Origin: Rhodococcus sp. 14-2483-1-2
GTDB lineage: Bacteria > Actinomycetota > Actinomycetes > Mycobacteriales > Mycobacteriaceae
Direction: 5' to 3'
Length of the DNA stretch: 64,000 nt
Assembly (NCBI RefSeq): GCF_002259405.1
Contig: NZ_NPFW01000021.1
Coordinates: forward strand, 496,001 to 560,000
Under the pieces are notes generated by a model, which saw nothing but the letters and a program-made list of their open reading frames with translations, was not told where the DNA came from and searched no databases. Position numbers and translations under genes: made by a program. Every line of letters starts with the position of its first letter. Position 1 is the first letter of the stretch. Shown here in pieces: positions 46,975-64,000 of this stretch.

Positions 46975-47364
46975 GTGGCACGCGTAAAAAGGGCCGTCAA
47001 CGCCCAGAAGAAGCGCCGTTCGATTCTCGAAGCGTCCAAGGGCTACCGCGGACAGCGCTCACGTCTGTACACCAAGGCCAAGGAGCAGCAGCTCCACTCG
47101 CTGACCTATGCGTACCGGGACCGCCGCGCGCGCAAGGGTGACTTCCGCAAGCTGTGGATCACGCGTATCAATGCTGCAGCTCGCGCCAACGACATCACGT
47201 ACAACCGCTTCGTCCAGGGCCTCAAGGCCGCGGGCGTCGAGGTCGACCGCAAGATCCTCGCTGAGCTCGCTGTGTCGGATGCCGCGGCGTTCGCAAGCCT
47301 GGTCGCCATCGCCAAGGCTGCACTGCCTGCCGATGTCAACGCTCCGGCCGGAGAAGCAGCCTGA
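46975..47364 (+). CDS. rplT: 50S ribosomal protein L20
   Basis: A 129-aa 23S rRNA-binding assembly protein, which in other bacteria also represses its own operon. The N-terminus [20 protein letters not shown] and the long basic helix [20 protein letters not shown] are canonical; [20 protein letters not shown] is the globular domain. The start is GTG 46975. A small hairpin and a larger 13-bp stem follow the stop codon. Confidence 0.97.
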   Translation: MARVKRAVNAQKKRRSILEASKGYRGQRSRLYTKAKEQQLHSLTYAYRDRRARKGDFRKLWITRINAAARANDITYNRFVQGLKAAGVEVDRKILAELAVSDAAAFASLVAIAKAALPADVNAPAGEAA

Positions 47365-47366
47365 GC

Positions 47367-47386
47367 GAGTCGACGTACGACGACTC
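47367..47386 (+). terminator. Small hairpin after rplT
   Basis: GAGTCG/CGACTC stem with an 8-nt loop, 2 nt after the rplT stop; there is no T-tract. Confidence 0.35.
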
Positions 47387-47390
47387 AACA

Positions 47391-47442
47391 CCGAAACGAC
47401 CCGTGGATTCGCTGACCGAGCGAACTCCGCGGGTCGTTTCGG
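47391..47442. promoter_or_regulatory. 13-bp stem-loop covering the SpoU methyltransferase start
   Basis: Perfect arms 47391-47403 and 47430-47442 with a 26-nt loop. The left arm ends on the first base of the GTG start at 47403 and the right arm lies within the first 14 codons, so the structure could mask initiation or stop transcripts from rplT. Confidence 0.5.
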
Positions 47443-48209
47443 CCGTCAAGCTCGCTCGAGCCGCGGAGCGCAAGAAGACCGGACTCTTTCTGGCCGAAGG
47501 CTTCAATGCGGTGTCCGAGGCGGCGCAGTCCCGGTTGGTTCGTGAGCTGTTCTTCACCGCGGATGCCCTCGAGCGCCACCATGACCTCATCGCGTCCGTC
47601 GAGGCGGGTGGCGCACGAGTTCATCCGATCACCGACCGTGCTGCGAAGGCGTTGTCCGACACCGTCACTCCGCAGGGCCTGATCGCAGTCACCGAGTTGG
47701 TCGACGTCCCGATCGACCGTGCGTTGGCCGGGACACCGCGGCTGGTGGCCGTACCGGTGGAGATGGCCGAGCCGGGCAACGCCGGGACGGTCATCCGCGT
47801 CGCCGACGCGGCAGGAGCGGATTCGGTTGTTCTGCTGGGCGATTCGGTGGATCCCCACAACGGCAAATGCGTCCGCGCCTCGGCAGGCAGTGTGTTCCAC
47901 CTGCCCATCGCTCGGGAGCGATCGATCGAGTCCGGAATCGACGCGTTGCGCAGGGCGGGACTGACCATCGTCGCCACGGCCGCCGATGGCGAAGTGGACT
48001 TGGACGACGCCGACGAACTGCTCACGCAACCGACCGCGTGGTTGTTCGGCAACGAGGCGCACGGGCTCCCCGAGTCCGTGACGCGCGATGCCGATCACCG
48101 CATCCGAATCCCGATCCACGGCCGCGCCGAGAGCCTCAACCTGGCAACCGCCGCAGCGATCTGCCTGTACGCCAGCGCCAGGGCGCAACGACGCTCCGAA
48201 ACCCCGTGA
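47403..48209 (+). CDS. tsnR: TrmH/SpoU-family RNA 2'-O-methyltransferase
   Basis: A 268-aa SPOUT methyltransferase. The N-terminal substrate-binding domain (LTERTPRVVSAVKLARAAER, FLAEGFNAVSEA, TDRAAKALSDTVTPQGLIAV) is followed by the knotted catalytic domain: VAVPVEMAEPGNAGTVIRVADA (motif 1), LFGNEAHGLPES (motif 2) and IPIHGRAESLNLATAAAICLY (motif 3). It corresponds by position to mycobacterial tsnR and probably methylates 23S rRNA, though the site cannot be read from sequence. The GTG start lacks a ribosome binding site and lies in a 13-bp stem-loop. Confidence 0.9.
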   Translation: MDSLTERTPRVVSAVKLARAAERKKTGLFLAEGFNAVSEAAQSRLVRELFFTADALERHHDLIASVEAGGARVHPITDRAAKALSDTVTPQGLIAVTELVDVPIDRALAGTPRLVAVPVEMAEPGNAGTVIRVADAAGADSVVLLGDSVDPHNGKCVRASAGSVFHLPIARERSIESGIDALRRAGLTIVATAADGEVDLDDADELLTQPTAWLFGNEAHGLPESVTRDADHRIRIPIHGRAESLNLATAAAICLYASARAQRRSETP

Positions 48210-48267
48210 GCACGTCTCGCCTAGGATCGATACCTGTCTGCTCCGCGCAGGAGCGAAGCCTGCGTAA

Positions 48268-49383
<1,116 letters not shown>

Positions 49384-49439
49384 CGGAAATTTCTCACCCG
49401 CCCCACTTCTTCTCGGATACAAGAAAGAGCTGAGCACAC

Positions 49440-51926
49440 GTGCGAGTCCCACAATCCTGGCTGACCGAGGTCCTGCACGCGGGGACTCCCGACTGGGCCG
49501 TGTCGCCCGAGGAGCTCGACGCCGGTTTCGTGCGGGTCGGGTTCGAGGTCGAGGAACTCGATTCACTGGACAATGTGACCGGACCACTGGTGGTGGGTCG
49601 GGTGAGTTCGATCGAGGAGCTGACCGAGTTCAAGAAGCCGATTCGCTTCTGCCTGGTGGACGTCGGAGCTGCCGAGCCTCAGGAGATCGTGTGCGGTGCC
49701 AGGAACTTCGCCGAGGGTGACCTGATCGTGGCCGCCTTGCCGGGCAGCGTCCTGCCCGGGGGGTTCGCCATCGCGTCGCGCAAGACCTACGGCCGCAACT
49801 CCAACGGCATGATCTGCTCGACGCTCGAGCTCGGGCTGGGCCGGGATCACTCCGGAATTCTGGTGTTGCCGGAGGGCACGGCCGCTCCGGGTGACGACGC
49901 CAAAGTTGTTCTCGGGCTGCAGGACTCGGTGATCGAGCTGAACGTGACCCCGGATCGCGGTTACGCCTTCTCGGTCCGCGGCCTCGCCCGCGAACTGGCC
50001 TGCAGTTTCGACCTCCCGTTCGTGGATCCGGCGCGCACGGTCCCCACCGAAGTCACCGGTGATGCATGGTCTGTCACCGTCGAACCGAACTCGGGCGCAT
50101 CGCGATTCGCGTTGCGCAAGATCGTCGGTATCGATCCGGCGGCGACGACGCCCTGGTGGATGCAGCGTCGACTGCTGCTGGCCGGCGTACGCCCGATCTC
50201 GGCGGCCGTCGATGTCACCAACTACGTGCTCCACGAACTCGGGCAGCCGTTGCACGCGTTCGATGCGGCGAAGCTCGACGGCGATCTGGTCGTCCGGCGT
50301 GCGAATGCGGGGGAGAAGCTGACCACACTGGACGGCGTCGAGCGTTCCCTCGATCCCGAGGACGTCGTGATCGCCGACGGATCGGGAGCGATCTCGTTGG
50401 CCGGTGTCATGGGCGGCGCGTCCACCGAAGTCGACGACTCGACCACCGAGGTCGTACTCGAAGCTGCGTCGTTCGATCCGCTCGCGGTGTTCCGCACCGG
50501 GCGCCGTCACAAGCTCTCCAGCGAGGCCAGCAAGCGTTTCGAGCGGACCGTGGATTCGGCACTTCCGGTGGCGGCGCTCGATCGGGCAGCACAGTTGCTG
50601 GTCGAGATCGCCGGCGGACGGATCGAGCCCGTGCTGACCGACATCGGCGAAGCCGCCGAATATGCCACGGTCACGATGGACTTCGACCTGCCGGATCGGA
50701 TCGCTGGAGTGCAGTACCCCAACGGAACCGCTGCTCGACGCTTGACGCAGATCGGCTGCACAGTCGAGGTGTCGGTCGACGACGGCGGGCACGGCCAGCT
50801 CATCGTCACCCCGCCGTCCTGGCGACCGGACCTGGTGCAGCGCGCCGACCTGGTGGAAGAGGTGCTGCGGCTCGAGGGGCTCGAACAGATCCCGTCGGTA
50901 CTGCCGTCGGCTCCGGGAGGTCGTGGCCTCACCGCCGAACAGAAGCGCAGGCGCGCTGTCGGCAAGGCACTCGCGTTCTCCGGGTACGTCGAGGTGTTAC
51001 CTCCGGTGTTCCTGCCCAAGGGCGTGTTCGACACGTGGGGTCTCGACGCGGACGACCCACGGCGCGCGACCACCTCGGTGCTCAATCCACTCGAGGCCGA
51101 CCGTCCCGAGCTCGCGACCACTGTGCTTCCCGGTTTGCTCGAGATGCTGAGCCGGAACATCGCGCGAGGTCAGCGAGACGTCTCGCTGTTCGGCATTGCT
51201 CAGGTGGTGCTCCGACACGACGCCACCGCAGCTGTGGAGGCGTTGCCGGTCGACCGTCGTCCCACCGACGACCAGATCGCCATGCTTCGTGGTTCGTTGC
51301 CTGCGCAGCCGGTGCACGTGGGCATGGTGCTCACCGGTCAGCGTGAGTTGTCGGGTCCGTGGGGTCCCGGCCGCGCGGCAGAGGCCGCCGATGCGTTCGC
51401 TGCGGTACGTACGGTTGCCGAGGCGTCCGGAGTGCACGTCGATCTTCGTGCGGCACAGCACCTTCCGTGGCATCCGGGTCGGTGCGCGGAGGTCCTGCTC
51501 GACGGTGAGGTCGTCGGATACGCGGGCGAGCTGCATCCGGCGGTGCTCGAGCGGGCGGGCCTGCCGCCGCGTACGTGTGCCGTGGAGTTGAGCCTGAGCG
51601 CTCTCCCCGTCGTCGAGTCGCTCCCTGCCCCCGAGGTGTCTCCGTATCCGGCGGTGCTGCAGGACGTGGCCGTGGTGGTCGACGCATCCGTACCTGCGGC
51701 GTCGGTGGAAGCCGCGCTCACGATCGGCGGTGGCGATTTGCTCGAGTCGATTCGACTGTTCGACGTCTACGAGGGTGAACAGGTCGGCGAGGGCCGCAAG
51801 TCGCTGGCGTTCGCGCTGCGGTTCCGCGGTGCGGACGGCACCTTGACCGAGGATCAGGCAACGGCTGCGCGCGATGCGGCGGTCGAGGCGGCATCGAAGG
51901 CTGTCGGCGCGCAGCTGCGTAGTTGA
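49440..51926 (+). CDS. pheT: Phenylalanyl-tRNA synthetase beta subunit
   Basis: An 828-aa subunit with full domain set: N-terminal OB-fold tRNA-binding domain (residues 40-150, [20 protein letters not shown]), B3/4 editing domain (210-375), B5 domain (about 395-470), a catalytic-like core without class II catalytic motifs, and the C-terminal anticodon-binding FDX-ACB domain (735-828: [20 protein letters not shown]). The GTG start follows AGAAAGAGC. It lies 56 bp after pheS and surely shares its transcript. Confidence 0.96.
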   Translation: MRVPQSWLTEVLHAGTPDWAVSPEELDAGFVRVGFEVEELDSLDNVTGPLVVGRVSSIEELTEFKKPIRFCLVDVGAAEPQEIVCGARNFAEGDLIVAALPGSVLPGGFAIASRKTYGRNSNGMICSTLELGLGRDHSGILVLPEGTAAPGDDAKVVLGLQDSVIELNVTPDRGYAFSVRGLARELACSFDLPFVDPARTVPTEVTGDAWSVTVEPNSGASRFALRKIVGIDPAATTPWWMQRRLLLAGVRPISAAVDVTNYVLHELGQPLHAFDAAKLDGDLVVRRANAGEKLTTLDGVERSLDPEDVVIADGSGAISLAGVMGGASTEVDDSTTEVVLEAASFDPLAVFRTGRRHKLSSEASKRFERTVDSALPVAALDRAAQLLVEIAGGRIEPVLTDIGEAAEYATVTMDFDLPDRIAGVQYPNGTAARRLTQIGCTVEVSVDDGGHGQLIVTPPSWRPDLVQRADLVEEVLRLEGLEQIPSVLPSAPGGRGLTAEQKRRRAVGKALAFSGYVEVLPPVFLPKGVFDTWGLDADDPRRATTSVLNPLEADRPELATTVLPGLLEMLSRNIARGQRDVSLFGIAQVVLRHDATAAVEALPVDRRPTDDQIAMLRGSLPAQPVHVGMVLTGQRELSGPWGPGRAAEAADAFAAVRTVAEASGVHVDLRAAQHLPWHPGRCAEVLLDGEVVGYAGELHPAVLERAGLPPRTCAVELSLSALPVVESLPAPEVSPYPAVLQDVAVVVDASVPAASVEAALTIGGGDLLESIRLFDVYEGEQVGEGRKSLAFALRFRGADGTLTEDQATAARDAAVEAASKAVGAQLRS

Positions 51927-52017
51927 ATCAGCGCAGCCGCGCAGTTGATCCGTGCACGCCCGGGCTCGTGTGTCCGTAGCGTGGAGTCACGAGTACCACG
52001 GGTGACGGGAGCAGCGC

Positions 52018-52575
52018 ATGAGTGAATTCGGAACAGACGGTGCGGCGACGGATCTTCAGGTGATCGAGGAGATTCTTGCCGCCGTGGCGGGTCGTCCGCG
52101 ACTCGCCCCGGTGGCAGCTGCCGCGTCTGCTCTGGCCGCCGAGTTGGGTACTGCCCGGCCGGAGCCGATCACGCCCGATCGCGGAGCGCCACCCGGAACG
52201 GTTCCCGACGTGGACGTTCCGCAGGTGACGAAGCCGCGGATCGACCAGCCGCTCGGTGATCCACCACCGGGGGCTCCGCTCGGCGGCACGGTACCGGGGA
52301 TCATCGATGCGGAGCTGGTCGACGACCTGCCTGTCGGTGCCGCATACGGTTCCGGTGCGGTGAGCGCGCCGATCGGTGACTTCACCGATTCGGGGGTGCC
52401 CACGTGGGACGGTGTGCGCGACAAGGTGGAACAGCGATCGGGCACAGCCGTGGGCGCGGAGGAGTTGGACCGAGAGTCCAGGGCAGGCCGTGACCTCGAC
52501 GAGCAGTGGAACGAACGCCAGGAAGCCGGCCGAAAGAAGCTCGACGAGATCCGCAGGTCCATGGGCGGACGCTGA
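52018..52575 (+). CDS. Hypothetical protein, 185 aa, Pro-rich centre
   Basis: No family is recognised. The N-terminus (residues 10-45) is an Ala-rich helix, residues 50-95 are Pro/Gly/Asp-rich with PDVDVPQVTKPRIDQPLGDP, and the C-terminal 40 residues are a charged helix (RAGRDLDEQWNERQEAGRKK). There is no signal peptide or membrane helix. GGGAG lies 8 nt upstream of the ATG and TAGCGT (51977-51982) could be its -10. Codon use looks like its neighbours. An open frame on the opposite strand here is judged a shadow. It sits between pheT and argC, a variable position in relatives. Confidence 0.62.
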   Translation: MSEFGTDGAATDLQVIEEILAAVAGRPRLAPVAAAASALAAELGTARPEPITPDRGAPPGTVPDVDVPQVTKPRIDQPLGDPPPGAPLGGTVPGIIDAELVDDLPVGAAYGSGAVSAPIGDFTDSGVPTWDGVRDKVEQRSGTAVGAEELDRESRAGRDLDEQWNERQEAGRKKLDEIRRSMGGR

Positions 52576-52601
52576 CACACCGGACCCGTTCATGAATGAG
52601 C

Positions 52602-58475
<5,874 letters not shown>

Positions 58476-58526
58476 GATCCGGTTACCCATCATGCGCAAC
58501 AAGAACAACGAAGGAGCTTGAACACC

Positions 58527-61171
<2,645 letters not shown>

Positions 61172-61279
61172 GTGCGCAATCGATATCCATGCCGGTTTCC
61201 TCGAGTGTGATGTGAGAAGCTTTCGTCACGCGAAGATCGATGCCGGTCGTTCGTCGGGGCCGAACGCAGGAGTGTATTT

Positions 61280-64000
61280 GTGGGACTGAATGCAGACGCC
61301 GTACGTGGTCCACTGCGCCGTGCCATCGCCACGGCGCAGAACGGTCTCGAGGTCATCCGTCTCGGTGGTCTCGAGACCGAGGTGGATCCGTCGCCGTTTC
61401 GGGTGATGGACCGCGAGCCGATGTATCGGCTTCGGCGGTACTTCCCCGACGATGTGCCTGCCGACAGTCCTCCGGTGGTGCTCATTCCGCCGATGATGGT
61501 CTCCGCGGACGTCTACGACGTGACGACCGACCAGGGCGCTGCCGGGATCCTGCACGGCATGGGGCTGGATCCGTGGGTGGTCGACTTCGGCTCGCCGGAT
61601 ACAGAAGAAGGCGGGTGGGGCCGTACGCTCGCCGATCACGTCGTGGCGATCAGCGAGGTCGTCGACAAGGTGCACGAGCACACCGGCCGCGACGTCCACC
61701 TGGGTGGTTACTCCCAGGGCGGAATGTTCTGCTACCAGGCGGCCGCGTACCGAGGCGGCCGAAATCTGGCCAGTCTCATCACGTTCGGGGCTCCGGTCGA
61801 CACGCTCGCCGGTCTGCCTCTCGGGATCCCGGCCGGCGTGGCCACGCGGGGAGCGGAGTTCCTGGCCGACCATGTGTTCACTCGGCTCGCTGTATCGGGA
61901 TGGATGGCGCGGACGGGATTTCAGCTACTCGATCCGGCGAAGACCGTGCGATCGCGAGTGGATTTTCTGCGTCAGCTTCACGACCGTGAGGCGCTGTTGC
62001 CGCGCGAGCCGCAGCGACGCTTTCTGGCGATGGACGGGTGGGTGGCGTGGTCCGGCCCGGCCGTTGCGGAGTTGTTGAAGCAGTTCGTCGTTCACAACCG
62101 CATGATGACCGGCGGGTTCGTCATCAAGGACAGATTGTTGACTCTGGCCGAGCTCACCGTGCCCGTGCTCGCCTTCGTCGGCGAAGTCGACGACATCGGT
62201 CAGCCGTTGGCCGTGCGCGGCATTCAGCGCGCAGCCCCCCGCGCCCAGGTGTTCGAAACCACTTTGCGTGCAGGCCATTTCGGTCTGGTTGTCGGAAGTA
62301 CCGCGGCTGCACAGACCTGGCCGACGACGGGAAACTGGATTCGGTGGCGTGAGGACCTCGGACCGAAGCCGGAGGCGGTCCGCGTGATGGAGCGCGAGGG
62401 CCACGGCGATTCAGAGAGCGGTGTGTCGATCACCAATCGCCTGATCCACACCGCTGCCTCCATCGCCGAGGTGGGCGTCGGTGTCGGCCGCGGGCTGGCA
62501 TCGGCGGCGACCGGAGCAGTGCGTGGAACCCGCGAGATCTCCTCCGAGGCCGTGCGCACGTTGCCGAGGCTCGCCCGCCTCGGGCAGATGCAGCCGCACA
62601 GTCGAGTCTCGTTGGGCCGCTTGATCGCCGAGCAGGGACGTAAGTCTCCGAACGGAGAGTGCTTCCTGTTCGACGACCGAGTGCACACCTACGACGCTGT
62701 CAACGTCCGCATCGACAACGTGGTGCGCGGACTGATCAGTGTCGGGGTGCGACCCGCGTCGCGCATCGGTGTGTTGATGGAGACTCGTCCCAGCGCATTG
62801 GCCGCGATGGCGGCGCTCTCGCGGATCGGGGCAGTGCCTGTTCTGCTGCAGCCGGGCAGCGACCTGACCGCAGCGCTGCGGACCGTCGACGTCGACACCG
62901 TGATCGCCGATCCGGAAAATGCTGCGGCTGCGGTCCCGGTGGCACCGAACGTTCTGGTGCTCGGCGGTGGTGAGGTTCGGCACCTCGACATCCCGGCCGG
63001 CTACGAGGTGGTCGATCTCGAGGCCATCGATCCCGACGCAGTGCGTTTGCCTCAGTGGTACGAGCCGGATCCGGGCCGTGCCCGCGAACTGGCGATGATC
63101 CTGTTCACGACGACCGATCGCGGTCTCGAACCGCGATACATCACCAATCATCGCTGGGCGTTGTCTGCATTCGGAACAGCGACGACGGCCGCGCTCGGAC
63201 CCGGCGATACTGTCTATTGCCTTGCCCCGCTGCATCATTCGGCCGGAATCCTCGTCACGATCGGTGGCGCGCTCGCGGGCGGGTCGCGCATCGCACTCTC
63301 CCGTGGTCTCGAGCCCGAGCGGTTCAGCGAAGAGGTGTACCGCTACGGCGTCACCGTCGTGAGCTACACCTGGACGATGATGCGGCAGATCCTCGACGAC
63401 GGCCGGTTCCCGGTCGACTCCGGCCACCCGGTGCGCCTGTTCATCGGCTCCGGTATGCCGGTGGGGCTCTGGCGACGCACGCTGGCGCGGTTCAGCCCGG
63501 CTCGGGTGCTCGAGTTCTACGCATCCACCGAGAACGACGTGATTCTGGCCAATGTGGCGGGCTCGAAGATCGGTTCCAAGGGCCGTCCGCTGCCGGGCAG
63601 CGCACGGGTGGCGCTGGCGGCCTACGACCCCATCACCGGCCGCCTCGAAGAGGACGACGACGGCTTCGTCCGGCAGTGCCGCGACGACGAGATCGGGCTG
63701 CTCCTCGGCCGACCGAGCGGAGATGGCGAAGCGACCAGTCACGTCATGCGCGGAGTGTTCGAGCCCACGGACGCCTGGATCCCCACCGAGAACCTGTTCC
63801 GTCGCGATTCCGACGGCGATTATTGGCTCGTCGACCGCAAGGACACCGTGGTGCGTTCGGCGTGCGGTCCGGTGTACACCCAGCCGATCGTCGACGCGGT
63901 GGGTGACCTGGACCAGGTCGACTCGGCCGTGGTCTACGGAGTGCGGGTGACGTCGGATCGGCCACGATCGGTGCGCGTCGAGGCGTCGGCCACCGAGGTG
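61280..64000 (+). CDS. Fusion of PhaC-like alpha/beta hydrolase and acyl-CoA synthetase-like domain, 3' end cut by window
   Basis: The frame is open from GTG 61280 (AGGAG 7 nt upstream) to the window end, 907 codons. Residues 30-375 form a PHA-synthase/lipase-like hydrolase: elbow LGGYSQGGMFCYQ (Ser, not the Cys of true PhaC), acid GEVDDIGQP and His RAGHFGLVVGS. A linker (380-440) leads to an AMP-binding (ANL) domain: PNGECFLFDDRVHTYDAVN, YCLAPLHHSAGILVTIG, LEFYASTENDVILAN. The phosphate-binding A3 loop is degenerate (LFTTTDRGLEPRYITN in place of TSGTTGxPK), so adenylation may be lost. It resembles mycobacterial Rv1683 (about 1000 aa), which is linked to triacylglycerol/lipid turnover. Confidence 0.88.
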   Translation, partial: MGLNADAVRGPLRRAIATAQNGLEVIRLGGLETEVDPSPFRVMDREPMYRLRRYFPDDVPADSPPVVLIPPMMVSADVYDVTTDQGAAGILHGMGLDPWVVDFGSPDTEEGGWGRTLADHVVAISEVVDKVHEHTGRDVHLGGYSQGGMFCYQAAAYRGGRNLASLITFGAPVDTLAGLPLGIPAGVATRGAEFLADHVFTRLAVSGWMARTGFQLLDPAKTVRSRVDFLRQLHDREALLPREPQRRFLAMDGWVAWSGPAVAELLKQFVVHNRMMTGGFVIKDRLLTLAELTVPVLAFVGEVDDIGQPLAVRGIQRAAPRAQVFETTLRAGHFGLVVGSTAAAQTWPTTGNWIRWREDLGPKPEAVRVMEREGHGDSESGVSITNRLIHTAASIAEVGVGVGRGLASAATGAVRGTREISSEAVRTLPRLARLGQMQPHSRVSLGRLIAEQGRKSPNGECFLFDDRVHTYDAVNVRIDNVVRGLISVGVRPASRIGVLMETRPSALAAMAALSRIGAVPVLLQPGSDLTAALRTVDVDTVIADPENAAAAVPVAPNVLVLGGGEVRHLDIPAGYEVVDLEAIDPDAVRLPQWYEPDPGRARELAMILFTTTDRGLEPRYITNHRWALSAFGTATTAALGPGDTVYCLAPLHHSAGILVTIGGALAGGSRIALSRGLEPERFSEEVYRYGVTVVSYTWTMMRQILDDGRFPVDSGHPVRLFIGSGMPVGLWRRTLARFSPARVLEFYASTENDVILANVAGSKIGSKGRPLPGSARVALAAYDPITGRLEEDDDGFVRQCRDDEIGLLLGRPSGDGEATSHVMRGVFEPTDAWIPTENLFRRDSDGDYWLVDRKDTVVRSACGPVYTQPIVDAVGDLDQVDSAVVYGVRVTSDRPRSVRVEASATEV

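Overview
This is chromosomal DNA of a high-GC actinobacterium, most likely a Rhodococcus-type member of the Mycobacteriales. The evidence is high third-position GC, frequent GTG starts, TANNNT -10 elements, and a gene order (pyk-tesB ... pdtaR ... polA ... rpsA-coaE-DUF402-uvrB ... USP-MBL-uvrA ... infC-rpmI-rplT-tsnR-pheST-argCJBDFRGH) that, from memory, follows the Mycobacterium tuberculosis Rv1617-Rv1659 region. No insertion sequence, prophage, integrase, plasmid gene or CRISPR array was seen. The window is essentially core genome with a few lineage-specific insertions.

Layout. 1-6 kb: gltB (5' end outside the window) and gltD, the NADPH glutamate synthase. 6-8.5 kb: pyruvate kinase and acyl-CoA thioesterase II. 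8.4-11.7 kb: a patch of small accessory genes (hypoxanthine-DNA glycosylase-like protein, a 70-aa protein, a DUF1772-type membrane protein divergent from an AraC regulator, an AAA ATPase with a tiny upstream ORF). 11.8-12.6 kb: a tRNA with a CAA anticodon and the ANTAR response regulator pdtaR. 12.8-18.5 kb: a branched-chain amino acid type ABC transporter, with its binding protein convergent to livF-livG-livM-livH. 18.7-25.7 kb: polA, thioredoxin, a GlxA-type regulator, a 2H phosphoesterase, a beta-decarboxylating dehydrogenase and a methyltransferase. 25.9-32.8 kb: rpsA, coaE-grpB fusion, DUF402, uvrB, SCO6745-like. 32.8-36.5 kb: an unusual two-gene ABC exporter whose ATPase is fused to a predicted extracytoplasmic S15-like hydrolase. 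36.7-41.8 kb: universal stress protein, HelD-like helicase, a DoxX protein with a long 22-residue-repeat tail, and an MBL hydrolase. 42-51.9 kb: uvrA, DUF1844, infC-rpmI-rplT, a SpoU methyltransferase, pheS-pheT. 52-61.2 kb: a hypothetical gene and the complete arginine operon argCJBDFRGH, mostly coupled by 4-bp stop/start overlaps. 61.3 kb to the end: a giant hydrolase/acyl-CoA-synthetase-like fusion that runs off the window.

Expression signals are unusually easy to read. Many first genes have no ribosome binding site but carry a TANNNT-like hexamer ending 6-8 nt before the start codon, as expected for leaderless transcripts. Strong hairpins separate several convergent gene pairs. infC has an ATC start and a long leader with an attenuator-like terminator. 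argC has an ARG-box-like operator overlapping its -10.

Nothing here is clearly a new defence or mobile system. The most unusual items are the hydrolase-ABC fusion exporter, the DoxX-repeat protein, the LivH permease with an added extracytoplasmic domain, the tRNA with a leucine anticodon but a short variable loop, and the terminal fusion protein with a degenerate adenylation motif.
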